Position numbers and translations under genes: made by a program. The notes below the pieces were generated by a model, which was not told where the DNA came from, searched no databases, and saw nothing but the letters and a program-made list of their open reading frames with translations. This document shows positions 9,005 through 15,889 of a stretch of 33,695 bases of DNA, one piece after another (the first letter of the stretch is position 1; each line of letters opens with the position of its first letter). The stretch lies in IMG/VR virus record IMGVR_UViG_3300045921_000156, positions 1-33,695 of that record; one strand, written 5' to 3'. This DNA comes from a virus.

Positions 9005-9482
9005 CTTGTTTCTTATGTATAGTTACGCTTACTTCTTTTATTACGTGTTCATTCTTATTAATATTTTCTTGCTTGTCGGTTAGCCCTACTATTCTGTTGC
9101 TTGTATTTGGGTGGAAGAAGCCGAGTAAAGCACCTGTTTTAATATTAGAATTTCTATCGTGCTTTATGTGCGTAATGACCTCCACGAAGTCATCGCCGTA
9201 AAAATCAGGCTTATCAAAATATTGATGGATAAACTTCTTATACTTTCTGTAATACCACGCAAAAAAACCTTCTAAATCAAATGGCATAACAGGATAATCA
9301 ACAACACGATTTCCGTCTTTTCCGACATATTGAATTTTAGGCCATTTCTTAGCCTCGTTTAGAACATCTACTTTATATTCTTCCCACGCTGCAAGCAATT
9401 CATCACCGTTTAAAAATATACGTGTAGGATGCACGTACATTTTAGGCTTTTTCTCGTTGTTATTATTGTTTGTTTCGCTCAT
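8964..9482 (-). CDS. terS: Terminase small subunit-like DNA-packaging protein
   Basis: A 172-residue protein directly upstream of, and overlapping, terL. After a polar Asn-rich N-terminus it has HPTRIFLNGDELLAAWEEYK, an aromatic helical core (DLEGFFAWYYRKYKKFIHQYF), and a helix containing ITHIKHDRNSNIKTGALLGFF; the C-terminus is polar and probably flexible. Small subunits recognise the phage DNA and load the large subunit. The call rests on position and on resemblance to Bacteroidota small terminases. An HTH is not obvious by eye. Confidence 0.75.
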   Translation of the reverse strand: MSETNNNNNEKKPKMYVHPTRIFLNGDELLAAWEEYKVDVLNEAKKWPKIQYVGKDGNRVVDYPVMPFDLEGFFAWYYRKYKKFIHQYFDKPDFYGDDFVEVITHIKHDRNSNIKTGALLGFFHPNTSNRIVGLTDKQENINKNEHVIKEVSVTIHKKQDEAGSTGDNSTGA

Positions 9483-9657
9483 ACCAATCCTTTACTTTTT
9501 CATAAGCATTACGGATGCAAGCACCGCAACCGCCTGTAAACATTTGTCCGAAAGCAACAAAATGTATTTTTTGTAAGATATTAAACTTTTCGCTATCTAT
9601 ATAATTTACGTTTAGTAATTTGCTTTCAAATTCTTTTATTGCTTCTTCTTTAGTCAT
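9463..9657 (-). CDS. Small conserved-looking protein, 64 aa, with GGCGACIRNAY motif
   Basis: No family recognised. A short helical protein with a central cysteine pair in TGGCGACIRNAYEKV followed by a charged helix. It overlaps terS by 20 bases, so it belongs to the packaging operon. The two cysteines spaced by two residues could bind metal but there is only one such pair. Function unknown. Confidence 0.6.
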   Translation of the reverse strand: MTKEEAIKEFESKLLNVNYIDSEKFNILQKIHFVAFGQMFTGGCGACIRNAYEKVKDWYERNKQ

Positions 9658-9681
9658 AACTTCTAATTATATATATTAGTT

Positions 9682-9945
9682 TTAATTAACTTTTACCCCT
9701 ATAATTCTATCAATGTATAATTGAATTAAAGCACCTATTGAAGCAAGATAGATGTCGTAAATAAATAATAGTGTCCAAAAGGTAGTACACTTAGTACATG
9801 ATAGGAATTTTGAAAGGATAAATAAAATTAAGTTGTCGTGTTTGTGTCTAAAATAGTCGAGTTTGATTAGGTGTAATAAATTTCTAAATTCCGTTGAGTT
9901 AATAAGAATGTGAATTAGAGCAATTATTCCGAAGTATTTAATCAT
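9682..9945 (-). CDS. Small membrane protein with CxxCxxFW motif, 87 aa
   Basis: At least two hydrophobic segments: the N-terminus (YFGIIALIHILI) and the second half (LILFILSKFLSC, then TTFWTLLFIYDIYLASIGALI). Between them lies SCTKCTTFW, a Cys-x2-Cys-x2-Phe-Trp pattern that resembles the motif of small phage membrane proteins of the DUF1360 type. Probable inner-membrane protein. It sits between the 63-residue gene and the packaging genes. A function such as superinfection exclusion cannot be claimed from sequence alone. Confidence 0.6.
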   Translation of the reverse strand: MIKYFGIIALIHILINSTEFRNLLHLIKLDYFRHKHDNLILFILSKFLSCTKCTTFWTLLFIYDIYLASIGALIQLYIDRIIGVKVN

Positions 9946-9952
9946 AGTTTTG

Positions 9953-10144
9953 TTATTTTATGATTTTAAATTCAAAAGTGTGTTCAAATGTTATGTAAGT
10001 AATCACATAATAATCTTTAGAGAGGTATTCTTTAAATAATTCTGTAAGTTTATCAAAATCTTCATCTTTTACGTGATGTGGAAAACCAATCACAAATATT
10101 GGTTTTGTTTTAAATAGTGCTAAAATTTTCTCTAATGTTTTCAT
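9953..10144 (-). CDS. Small hypothetical protein, 63 aa
   Basis: Unrecognised. The N-terminus is basic and hydrophobic (MKTLEKILALFKTKPIFVIGF), followed by a helical stretch DFDKLTELFKEYLSK and a beta-like C-terminus (YYVITYITFEHTFEFKI). The start overlaps the stop of the sigma-like gene by four bases, indicating translational coupling. Confidence 0.55.
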   Translation of the reverse strand: MKTLEKILALFKTKPIFVIGFPHHVKDEDFDKLTELFKEYLSKDYYVITYITFEHTFEFKIIK

Positions 10145-10704
10145 TTGTTTTCAGTTTTATATCCTTTAATTTTTTCAAAATGCAAACCCTGTTTTTTTAA
10201 TGCTTCATAAATTCTCCTTCTATGTTTCCCGACAATTCTATAAATTTGTCGGCTACTTATTGCCGTTTTATCGGCTATGTCTAAAACCGTCATCCTTGTA
10301 ATTAATACGTACTTAGTCAATGTTCTTTCATACCAATCATCTATCTTATTAATTTCTTCAAGCATTGCCTCGTAGGATTTTTGTAAGTCATAGCTATTTT
10401 CCAATTCACATTCTACTTCACCAAAATTCCCGACATAACTTATTAATTCATTATGCTTTCTATATTTTCTGTAAAATTCCGAAGTATTAGAATGTGTTTG
10501 ATTTGTAATTATTTTATTGATAAATGGGTAAAGTTCGTTTTTGCTGTGCAACTCTAATAGCCTTTCTTCGGGCATTTGAAGTAATATAAGAAAAAGCTCT
10601 TGTTTAAAGTCATCACAATGAAAGTGGTTAATTGTCTTAAGCATCGAGTTAACGTTGCTATCATTGTACAGTTGAGCTATTAGTTTATCCTTGCTTAGCT
10701 GCAT
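10141..10704 (-). CDS. Sigma-70-like transcription factor or HTH regulator, 187 aa
   Basis: The C-terminal region (about residues 125-170) reads TKYVLITRMTVLDIADKTAI then SSRQIYRIVGKHRRRIYEAL, a classic region-4-like HTH. The N-terminal half has DDFKQELFLILLQMPEERL and YPFINKIITNQTHSN with EFYRKYRKH, reminiscent of sigma region 2, although short and divergent. It lies immediately before the packaging and virion genes, as expected for a late-gene activator. It could alternatively be a DNA-binding packaging factor. The start overlaps the frameshifted small gene upstream. Confidence 0.6.
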   Translation of the reverse strand: MQLSKDKLIAQLYNDSNVNSMLKTINHFHCDDFKQELFLILLQMPEERLLELHSKNELYPFINKIITNQTHSNTSEFYRKYRKHNELISYVGNFGEVECELENSYDLQKSYEAMLEEINKIDDWYERTLTKYVLITRMTVLDIADKTAISSRQIYRIVGKHRRRIYEALKKQGLHFEKIKGYKTENK

Positions 10705-10949
10705 CGTTAAGTTGCTTATTTAGCTCTTTTCTGTAAGCGTTTATAAAGTTGCCGAATATCTCTGTAAGCTGTAAAACGTCTTCTCTATTTTCAAACCCTT
10801 CTGTAAGGTGCTTACTATCGTTTATTAATCGCTTAAAACGAGCCTTTTTTATCGTGTTTTAAATTAAATTCAACCATGTGCAAGCAATTCTCAAGCTCTT
10901 TAGTTAAAGCACATAGTATAACTTCTTCAACTTCTTTGTGTAGTTTCAT
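10685..10949 (-). CDS. Small helical protein interrupted by a +1-type frameshift (87 aa if joined)
   Basis: The ATG at 10949-10947 starts MKLHKEVEEVILCALTKELE and reaches a stop after 38 residues (DKKGSF-stop). At the six-A run (minus strand; plus positions 10845-10850) the next frame continues without a start codon of its own as ARFKRLINDSKHLTEGF through AYRKELNKQL to a TAA at 10687-10685. With five A instead of six the frames join into an 87-residue helical protein. Either a programmed frameshift, a genuine disabling mutation, or a homopolymer error could explain this. The second frame overlaps the sigma-like gene start by 20 bases. Confidence 0.5.
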
Positions 10950-10952
10950 ATT

Positions 10953-11339
10953 TTATTCTAAATATCGCTTAATTATACTCTCAGTTTTATGTTTATTAAT
11001 ATCTAAATTACTGCTCTTAATTGATTGAAGAATATCGAATAAAATAATTACAATTAATCGTTTAGCCTCACTACCTGTAATTAGTAGCTCATTGTTAAGT
11101 TCTCCAAAATTTTCACAGTTATTAATAAACCATTTATTAAGCTTATCTAAGCTATTTACATTTATATTATTTATTTCTTCAAACGATTTTAAATCGCCCG
11201 AAAATAATGAAGATATTTTTTCCTTTATTTTTCTAATAAATTTTTCTCTTGCATCAACCCAGCTTGCTTCATCTTTAATATCAAACAATTCTTCATCAAA
11301 TGCTGTTTCAATTATATTGAAAATTTCTTTTTCTGTCAT
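10953..11339 (-). CDS. Hypothetical helical acidic protein, 128 aa
   Basis: No family recognised. The protein is predicted mostly alpha-helical, with an acidic N-terminus (TEKEIFNIIETAFDEELFD), a hydrophobic helix near residues 88-105 (EAKRLIVIILFDILQSI) and a basic end. It is followed three bases later by the frameshifted small gene. A weak promoter-like hexamer (TAATTTTG, 11366-11359) precedes it, without a well-placed -33 partner. Confidence 0.55.
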   Translation of the reverse strand: MTEKEIFNIIETAFDEELFDIKDEASWVDAREKFIRKIKEKISSLFSGDLKSFEEINNINVNSLDKLNKWFINNCENFGELNNELLITGSEAKRLIVIILFDILQSIKSSNLDINKHKTESIIKRYLE

Positions 11340-11379
11340 ATTTTAATAAATATAATGTCAAAATTAGTATTTATATATC

Positions 11380-11393
11380 AATGTTTAAACATT
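11380..11393. repeat. 14-bp palindrome AATGTTTAAACATT
   Basis: Perfect palindrome overlapping the stop codon of the 66-residue gene. The same core occurs in the intergenic elements upstream of several early genes (see 20281-20306), so it could be a related regulatory site in front of the 128-residue gene. Confidence 0.5.
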
Positions 11394-11585
11394 AAAACGC
11401 TCAAGTTTTCCACTTTTTTCGTATTTTTTAAAAACCGCTGAATTTAGCTCTATAAAAGCGTTTGTTTCATGTACCTTGAATAAATACACATCTTTTTCTT
11501 TATCGTAGCCCGACAACAGATAGGTGTTGCCGTCCTTTCCTTTAAAGCCTATTCTGCTAATACGGCAGGTCGTCTTGTTCTTCAT
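11385..11585 (-). CDS. Small hypothetical protein, 66 aa
   Basis: Unrecognised small beta-rich basic protein (IGFKGKDGNTYLLSGYDKEK and VYLFKVHETNAFIELN). It overlaps the primase/helicase gene by 29 bases and is likely co-translated with it. Its last codons and stop form half of a 14-base palindrome (11380-11393). A small replication accessory factor is possible but not shown. Confidence 0.55.
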   Translation of the reverse strand: MKNKTTCRISRIGFKGKDGNTYLLSGYDKEKDVYLFKVHETNAFIELNSAVFKKYEKSGKLERFNV

Positions 11586-13386
11586 TTAAAAAATTATAAT
11601 TATTTGTTAATACTGCTTGTTTTGGCTGTAATAAGTTCCCTAACACATCTGCTCCATTAAAGTAATAACGCCTTGACTGCTTTATGTATTCAAATAAAAC
11701 AACGCCTTTTTTCCCAACTGTTTTTTGCCTTCTAATTTTCTTTGTGTGCAACTCGCAAGCTGTGTCTTGAGGGTTAAGTTGATGGTTTGGTCTATGGTAA
11801 ACTAAAATGTTATCCATCTTATTATTCCACATTGCTCCATCGGCAATATCAAATACATCAGGGCAAGGGTAGTTGCCATCGGCATCTTTACGCATCATCT
11901 TTGGGTGTGCAACAATTAAGAAGTACACATTATTGACTTGTGCAAAGCGAACGCAATCTGCTAAAAATGCTTCTAAATATTTATCCGTTCTTCCATTCTT
12001 AGCATTGTAATCATTAGCCATTTGGTTGAATGGGTCTATAATGCAACCGCTTATTTTCTCTTTAATTACAAGCTCTAAAAATCGTTCTTTAATGTAATCA
12101 GGAGTAGGTGCTATATCTTTTGGGTAAACATAGAAAAAATGTTTACTAATATAATCGTATGCACTTTCGTAAACTTCCCTGCTTGGTCTTCGTGGGTTTG
12201 AAGGTGTGCAATCCGCACCTAAGTAAATTTCTACTAAGTCATGGTAGAACTCTTGTGCAGGGTTATCCTCTGGAGCGAATAAAGCAAATTTTTCACCGTG
12301 AATAACAGCACGTATAAGCAAGTACCACTTCATAAATGTTGATTTCCCATAGTTGCCAATACCTGTAAGCAATGAAATTTCACCACGCTTCATTTTGTAG
12401 TGGCTATCTAATTCATAAATACCTACTCCAGCAACGCTTTCGTAGCCATCAGTATAAATTTTAATTGCCTCACTCTTAACGTCCTCGCCAAAAATTACAT
12501 CCTTTGGTTTTATTTCAGGGTTAAAAATATCAGCATCAAATTCTACTTCATGTTTTGTTTTTTTATCAATAAGTTTTTCACCTTCAAAAACAGCAGTAGC
12601 AAAGGCACTTGTTAATTTGTAAGCACTCTTAACAACTCTACTTAATTCGCTTTCGCTGAATGAATTGTCATTTATTAAAAATTCATTCTTACACAACGAA
12701 AAACAGTCATCTTGAGGTATTCCGAAGCGGTTACAAGCAGATGCCAACTTAAACAAAAATAAATTTCGCTCACCTAAAACAAAGGCATCGCCCTTATTTG
12801 TAAGCCATTTAAGCAAATTTTGAAAAATATCATAGTAATCTGTTTTAACTTCTTTAACCTTTAATTTTTGCGTTTTAACAAATTGCGTAAACACCTCTGC
12901 ATTTTCGTTGATATAAATATTTTCATCCCAGCTTTCATAGCAAACACGACTAACGTTTATTCCTGACTTGTCAATATCTTTAAAGTGTTTCTGCAACGCT
13001 TCAAAATGTTCTCTATGTTTAGTTTTATCAGCAATTTTAACTAAAGCCTTTAAGCCGTTACCGCTTGGGCTTACCCAACAAGCAAAAATGAACTTGTCTT
13101 GCTTTAATTCTTCTTTACGCTTATTTACATCGCTTAATTTGTCGAAGTCAAGGCAGATGAAGCCTGAATGTTCAATTAAACCTTCATCAGTACGCTGCGA
13201 GAATTTACCGCTAAAGCATACGCCCGGTAAGTTTGATTTTAGTTTATTGGCTCTTTCCTTGTCAAGTTGATTTCTAATTTCCAGCACTTTTTCTTTTGAT
13301 TTGCCGTGCTTAATCCTGTTAAGTGCTTGAGCTACTGTTATATAGTGTGGCTCTTGCGAAAAAATGTTTTTAAAAATTGTTACCAC
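11557..13386 (-). CDS. Primase/helicase: VirE_N (BT4734-like) domain fused to RecA-like helicase, 609 aa
   Basis: Probable replicative primase-helicase. The N-terminal 160 residues match the VirE_N/BT4734-like type: YITVAQALNRIKHGKSKEKV, LPGVCFSGKFSQRTDEG, and HSGFICLDFDKL (residues 73-84), then SPSGNGLKALV. The C-terminal domain is RecA-like: Walker A GIGNYGKST (342-350), APEDNPAQEF, Walker B GCIIDPFNQM (447-456) and LIVAHPKMMRK, as in Twinkle/DnaB-type helicases. Translation starts at GTG (13386) after an A-rich leader; no upstream in-frame ATG is present. It lies 148 bases after the initiator gene. Unwinding plus priming at the nearby origin candidate is the inferred role. Confidence 0.85.
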   Translation of the reverse strand: MVTIFKNIFSQEPHYITVAQALNRIKHGKSKEKVLEIRNQLDKERANKLKSNLPGVCFSGKFSQRTDEGLIEHSGFICLDFDKLSDVNKRKEELKQDKFIFACWVSPSGNGLKALVKIADKTKHREHFEALQKHFKDIDKSGINVSRVCYESWDENIYINENAEVFTQFVKTQKLKVKEVKTDYYDIFQNLLKWLTNKGDAFVLGERNLFLFKLASACNRFGIPQDDCFSLCKNEFLINDNSFSESELSRVVKSAYKLTSAFATAVFEGEKLIDKKTKHEVEFDADIFNPEIKPKDVIFGEDVKSEAIKIYTDGYESVAGVGIYELDSHYKMKRGEISLLTGIGNYGKSTFMKWYLLIRAVIHGEKFALFAPEDNPAQEFYHDLVEIYLGADCTPSNPRRPSREVYESAYDYISKHFFYVYPKDIAPTPDYIKERFLELVIKEKISGCIIDPFNQMANDYNAKNGRTDKYLEAFLADCVRFAQVNNVYFLIVAHPKMMRKDADGNYPCPDVFDIADGAMWNNKMDNILVYHRPNHQLNPQDTACELHTKKIRRQKTVGKKGVVLFEYIKQSRRYYFNGADVLGNLLQPKQAVLTNNYNFLNEEQDDLPY

Positions 13387-13534
13387 TTTTTTATTTATTT
13401 TAGTTAGACTTTATTTTAAGCGTTTAAATCAATTATTTTCACTCGTCCTATATCTTTATACCACTTTTATATTTTAGTTGCTTATATGCTTTGTTACGGG
13501 GCTTTATTCTAATTTTTTATTTTACATGCACATT

Positions 13535-14461
13535 TTAAAGTTGAGGTTCAGGCTCAATGTTTAATTTATTACATGCAAAAACATATTCTTGGTATGAATA
13601 AAAATCTTGCTGCCTTATTTTTTTCCCTTCATGCACTTGTTTTGTTTCTTTGTTTTCATCTTTAAACCAAACCGCTATTGCTTTTTGTTTCCAATTTATA
13701 ATTTCCTTGCCTCTACTATCTTTCCAACCTGCTATTGAATAATACTCGTAAAATTTTTCGCCAGCACTTGCCTTATACCCTTTTTCTTTAAAGTAACTAA
13801 CAACTTCCTCAAGTGTCGGTACTTTTTTTTCTTTTTTTTGTATATTATTTATATTATTAATAATATTATAATTATTATCTAAGATATTACCTGTATTACT
13901 ATTTTTTCTTTTTTTTGCTTCTTTTTTTTCTTTTTTATTGGCATGAGAAAAAATATTTAATTGCTCGCTGTCGGCAATTTCGCTGCAACTATCTGATTTT
14001 AAACTTTTTAAGTGTCTGAAACTATTGTTTTCATTTTGTACTGTCGGAAAAACTGTCGGAAAAACTGTCGGAATAACTGTCTGACTTTTTTCTTCGCTAC
14101 CTTTGCAAATATTTGAATTGCAAGTATTTATATCGTTTTTAACTGTCGGAATAACTGTCGGAATTTGTGTCTGAAAATCGTTTTTGTTTAAATAATTATT
14201 TTCTAAAAAATATACATACATTTTTTGTTTTTCAACTTTAATTTCTATTAAATTTTCTTCCTGTAATTTTTCTAAAAAGTATTTTACTTTATCTTTTTTC
14301 CAGCAAAATAATTTAGCTAATTCTCTTAAAGATAAATTAAGCTCTTTACCATTTGATATAAATAGTAATTCGATAAATGCTTCGTAATAACTTAATGCAC
14401 CTCTTTGTCGCAAAATAGGTATTTCCCTTAAATTCCTATGCAATTTTATCCAACCTTCCAT
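13535..14461 (-). CDS. Replication initiator (lambda O/DnaD-like), 308 aa
   Basis: The N-terminus (MEGWIKLHRNLREIPIL, then LSLRELAKLFCWKKDKVKYF and LEKLQEENLIEIKVEKQKMY) is a winged-helix typical of phage replisome organisers. A low-complexity linker follows (residues 95-215) with repeated Pro-Thr-Val units and a Lys/Asn-rich part. The C-terminal domain (SYFKEKGYKASAGEKFYEYY, GWKDSRGKEIINWKQKAIAVW) resembles DnaD-type helicase-loading modules. The DNA of the linker contains iteron-like repeats and a long AT tract, as in lambda O, so the gene probably carries its own origin. A promoter and a structured leader precede it. Initiator role is well supported; iteron binding is inferred. Confidence 0.8.
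   Translation of the reverse strand: MEGWIKLHRNLREIPILRQRGALSYYEAFIELLFISNGKELNLSLRELAKLFCWKKDKVKYFLEKLQEENLIEIKVEKQKMYVYFLENNYLNKNDFQTQIPTVIPTVKNDINTCNSNICKGSEEKSQTVIPTVFPTVFPTVQNENNSFRHLKSLKSDSCSEIADSEQLNIFSHANKKEKKEAKKRKNSNTGNILDNNYNIINNINNIQKKEKKVPTLEEVVSYFKEKGYKASAGEKFYEYYSIAGWKDSRGKEIINWKQKAIAVWFKDENKETKQVHEGKKIRQQDFYSYQEYVFACNKLNIEPEPQL
13821..13970. other. AT-rich unwinding tract of the candidate replication origin
   Basis: About 150 bases of nearly pure A/T with long T runs on the plus strand, encoding Lys/Asn/Ile-rich sequence in the initiator linker. It directly adjoins the iteron-like clusters and is flanked by TGTCGG cores on both sides. In lambda the origin has the same order: iterons then an AT-rich segment inside gene O. 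Function as an unwinding element is inferred. Confidence 0.6.
14011..14174. repeat. Iteron-like 12-bp repeats (ACTGTCGGAAWA) inside the initiator gene
   Basis: On the plus strand, units start at 14040, 14052 and 14064 (with a degenerate fourth at 14076) and again at 14142 and 14154 (degenerate third at 14166). A further degenerate copy lies at 14012-14018. Related cores occur at 13968-13974 (CTGTCGG) and 13813-13819 (GTGTCGG). All point the same way. The copies at 13968 and 14012 are read in a different codon phase from the Pro-Thr-Val-coding copies, which suggests that DNA sequence, not peptide, is conserved. Confidence 0.7.
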
Positions 14462-14475
14462 AATGGTAAAATTAA

Positions 14476-14585
14476 AAGCCTTTAACGTTCGAGGCTGGGA
14501 GCGTACGCAGGCAATCGTACACCTCTACTAATTAAAGGCTTGTATCTTTAATATTTTTTTTGCCTATTTTTAAAAAATTGCTCCC
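14476..14585 (-). ncRNA. Structured 5' leader RNA of the replication operon, pseudoknot-capable
   Basis: Starting from the promoter just upstream, the transcript begins near GGGAGC (14585-14580). A 10-bp stem pairs 14476-14485 with 14532-14541. Inside it, GAGG/CCTC (14491-14494 with 14522-14525) and a 5-bp hairpin GTACG/CGTAC (14503-14507 with 14516-14520) enclose an 8-nt loop. The loop (14509-14514) is complementary to 14560-14565 in the 5' part, and 14497-14502 is complementary to 14580-14585. These two six-base pairings are nested and would form a pseudoknot or an alternative fold. A GC-rich island in AT-rich DNA supports selection. It could be a riboswitch-like leader, a small RNA, or a DNA structure of the origin. 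Confidence 0.5.
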
Positions 14586-14589
14586 GTTG

Positions 14590-14621
14590 CAAATTTACAA
14601 AATTACTTCTTCTTCCGCAAA
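14590..14621 (-). promoter_or_regulatory. Bacteroidota-type promoter of the replication operon
   Basis: Minus strand: TTTG (14621-14618), 20-base spacer, TAAATTTG (14597-14590), an exact match to the TTTG/TAnnTTTG pattern. The -7 element lies just after the stop of the upstream gene, while the -33 element is inside it. Unlike the two early promoters it lacks the TGTAAA-N6-TTTACA inverted repeat, so it may be expressed constitutively. Confidence 0.75.
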
Positions 14622-14848
14622 TTCTTTATCCAAAAACGCTTGTACCTATTGCCATTCTTGTCTGTTACCCACTCGTCTGCAATAGTGTATTTTTCTTTAA
14701 TTGGACGAAACAAAACATGGTGGTTCATACTGCCAACCCCTGTTCTTTTCTTTGTTTCTTTGTAAATTGATGAAGCAGTTACTATTTCTCCTCTTAGTAA
14801 CATTTCTTCTAAAACTTGCGTTTGCGTTAGTTTTCGTTTTGTTTTCAT
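14603..14848 (-). CDS. Winged-helix-like DNA-binding protein, 81 aa
   Basis: Starts with AAATAACT-ATG. The sequence LTQTQVLEEMLLRGEIVTAS followed by SIYKETKKRTGVGSM resembles the helix-turn-helix part of small phage winged-helix proteins (HTH_55-like), and the C-terminus GNRYKRFWIKN looks like a closing beta strand. Strongly basic. Last gene of early module 2, directly before the replication promoter. DNA-binding is inferred from the fold-like pattern and charge. Confidence 0.5.
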   Translation of the reverse strand: MKTKRKLTQTQVLEEMLLRGEIVTASSIYKETKKRTGVGSMNHHVLFRPIKEKYTIADEWVTDKNGNRYKRFWIKNLRKKK

Positions 14849-14875
14849 AGTTATTTATATTTATTGGTTAAACAT
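14849..14875 (-). promoter_or_regulatory. Recurrent intergenic element before the winged-helix gene
   Basis: After the upstream stop codon comes ATGTTTAACCAATAA (a 4-codon frame ending in TAA) and, 27 bases from its first base, the gene start preceded by AAATAACT. It is one of at least seven related elements (see 22900-22926). Confidence 0.5.
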
Positions 14876-14878
14876 TGA

Positions 14879-15106
14879 TTATTTATTATTTCTATTATTT
14901 TTTGATAACATTTCTTCAATCATCTTGCAATTACGCTCAAATTCTTCTATTGGCATTTCGGCAATTTCTTTTCCTAATTTATAAATTTCAGAATCTTCAT
15001 CATCTAATGGGTCTATAAACAAATCTGATATTTGCCGTGTTGCTTCATTAATTGTTAATTTTCCTTCAGAAAAATTTAATAGTATTTCACTAATTTTTTC
15101 CTTCAT
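14879..15106 (-). CDS. Small acidic hypothetical protein, 75 aa
   Basis: Unrecognised. Helical and acidic (KISEILLNFSEGKLTINEAT, DPLDDEDSEIYKLG, EEFERNCKMIEEML). Flanked on both sides by copies of the recurrent intergenic element, with start context AATAATT-ATG. Confidence 0.5.
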   Translation of the reverse strand: MKEKISEILLNFSEGKLTINEATRQISDLFIDPLDDEDSEIYKLGKEIAEMPIEEFERNCKMIEEMLSKNNRNNK

Positions 15107-15129
15107 AATTATTTTTATTGTTTAAACAT
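15107..15129 (-). promoter_or_regulatory. Recurrent intergenic element before the 75-aa gene
   Basis: ATGTTTAAACAATAA (mini-frame M-F-K-Q-stop) lies 23 bases before the gene start and two bases after the upstream stop codon; it contains the palindromic core GTTTAAAC. Confidence 0.5.
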
Positions 15130-15132
15130 TAA

Positions 15133-15348
15133 TTATCTATCTATACAAGGACAAATCTTTAAAACACGTTGTTTAAAGTTGTCATTCTCGTAGGTTAATA
15201 GCTTCCTGTATTTATCGCTGCAACTCTTTAATTGCTGCATAGCTATTTTTAGTTTAAGCTCTTCAAATTTACGTTTCTTAAGCTCTTTATGCTGAATTAC
15301 AGCAAACATAGCAGTTATTAGCCAAAGTGCGAATAGTATGTGTTTCAT
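15133..15348 (-). CDS. Small membrane-anchored coiled-coil protein, 71 aa
   Basis: The first 19 residues (MKHILFALWLITAMFAVIQ) form one hydrophobic membrane segment; the remainder is a charged helix (HKELKKRKFEELKLKIAMQQ) ending in a Cys-x-Cys (ICPCIDR). This is an N-in, C-out or signal-anchor topology. It resembles inner-membrane spanin subunits in outline but sits among early genes, away from the lysis cluster, so no function is assigned. Start context TTTAAAACT-ATG. Confidence 0.5.
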   Translation of the reverse strand: MKHILFALWLITAMFAVIQHKELKKRKFEELKLKIAMQQLKSCSDKYRKLLTYENDNFKQRVLKICPCIDR

Positions 15349-15396
15349 AGTTTTAAATTCTTAATAGTTGTTTTTATATTTGAGTTATGCGTAACC

Positions 15397-15852
15397 CTAA
15401 AAAAGCTCTGTAGCAAGACCAGAATTTATAAGACCGAACACATCAAAATGGTTCTTAAAGAAAAAATCCATCATTTTATAATTGAATTGACCATGCCCAT
15501 CGCAAATAAAATATTGTCGGCTTGAATAACCTGAATGATAAATATAATCTCGTTTATCGCTATCTCCATTATGTTTACCATACCAAAAACCAAAACTATC
15601 ATTTTCTGACTTCCCACAAAGTTGATAATATAATTCTTTTGTAAGTTTTGAAAATGGTTTTAATATTGGTTTTATTTCGGCTAAGTTTTTAGCGTTGCCC
15701 CATCCAATGTTTACCATTTTTAAGCCTATATCAATTGATTTTAATTCATAAATATTAGGCTCTTTACTTTCGGAGTCACTTTCTATTAAAAATTTTAATC
15801 TGTAAGGTAAATAAGGTACTATATGTTTTACTTCTAATTCCATTGTTTTCAT
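15397..15852 (-). CDS. Conserved-type hypothetical protein, 151 aa
   Basis: Contains VKHIVPYLPYRLKFLIES, then KPILKPFSKLTKELYYQL, a pattern I associate with uncharacterised proteins common in Bacteroidota phages and mobile elements. The C-terminal half is aromatic-rich (GFWYGKHNGD, GYSSRQYFICDGHGQF). No catalytic motif is obvious. Two possible ATGs lie three codons apart; the first has the CTAAAACT-ATG context used by neighbouring genes. Confidence 0.6.
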   Translation of the reverse strand: MKTMELEVKHIVPYLPYRLKFLIESDSESKEPNIYELKSIDIGLKMVNIGWGNAKNLAEIKPILKPFSKLTKELYYQLCGKSENDSFGFWYGKHNGDSDKRDYIYHSGYSSRQYFICDGHGQFNYKMMDFFFKNHFDVFGLINSGLATELF

Positions 15853-15889
15853 AGTTTTAGAATTGTTAATAGTTGCGTCTATATTTGAG

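Noticed and set aside
11359-11366. TAATTTTG as a promoter -7 element for the 128-aa gene
   Set aside because: No TTG lies 19-21 bases upstream; the nearest is only 12 bases away, so it was not called.
14475-14541. tRNA-like fold on the minus strand (7+ bp acceptor-like stem, 5-bp anticodon-like stem)
   Set aside because: The anticodon-like loop has eight bases, there is no D-arm and no T-stem around the TCGAAC sequence, so it is not a tRNA gene; kept as a structured leader.
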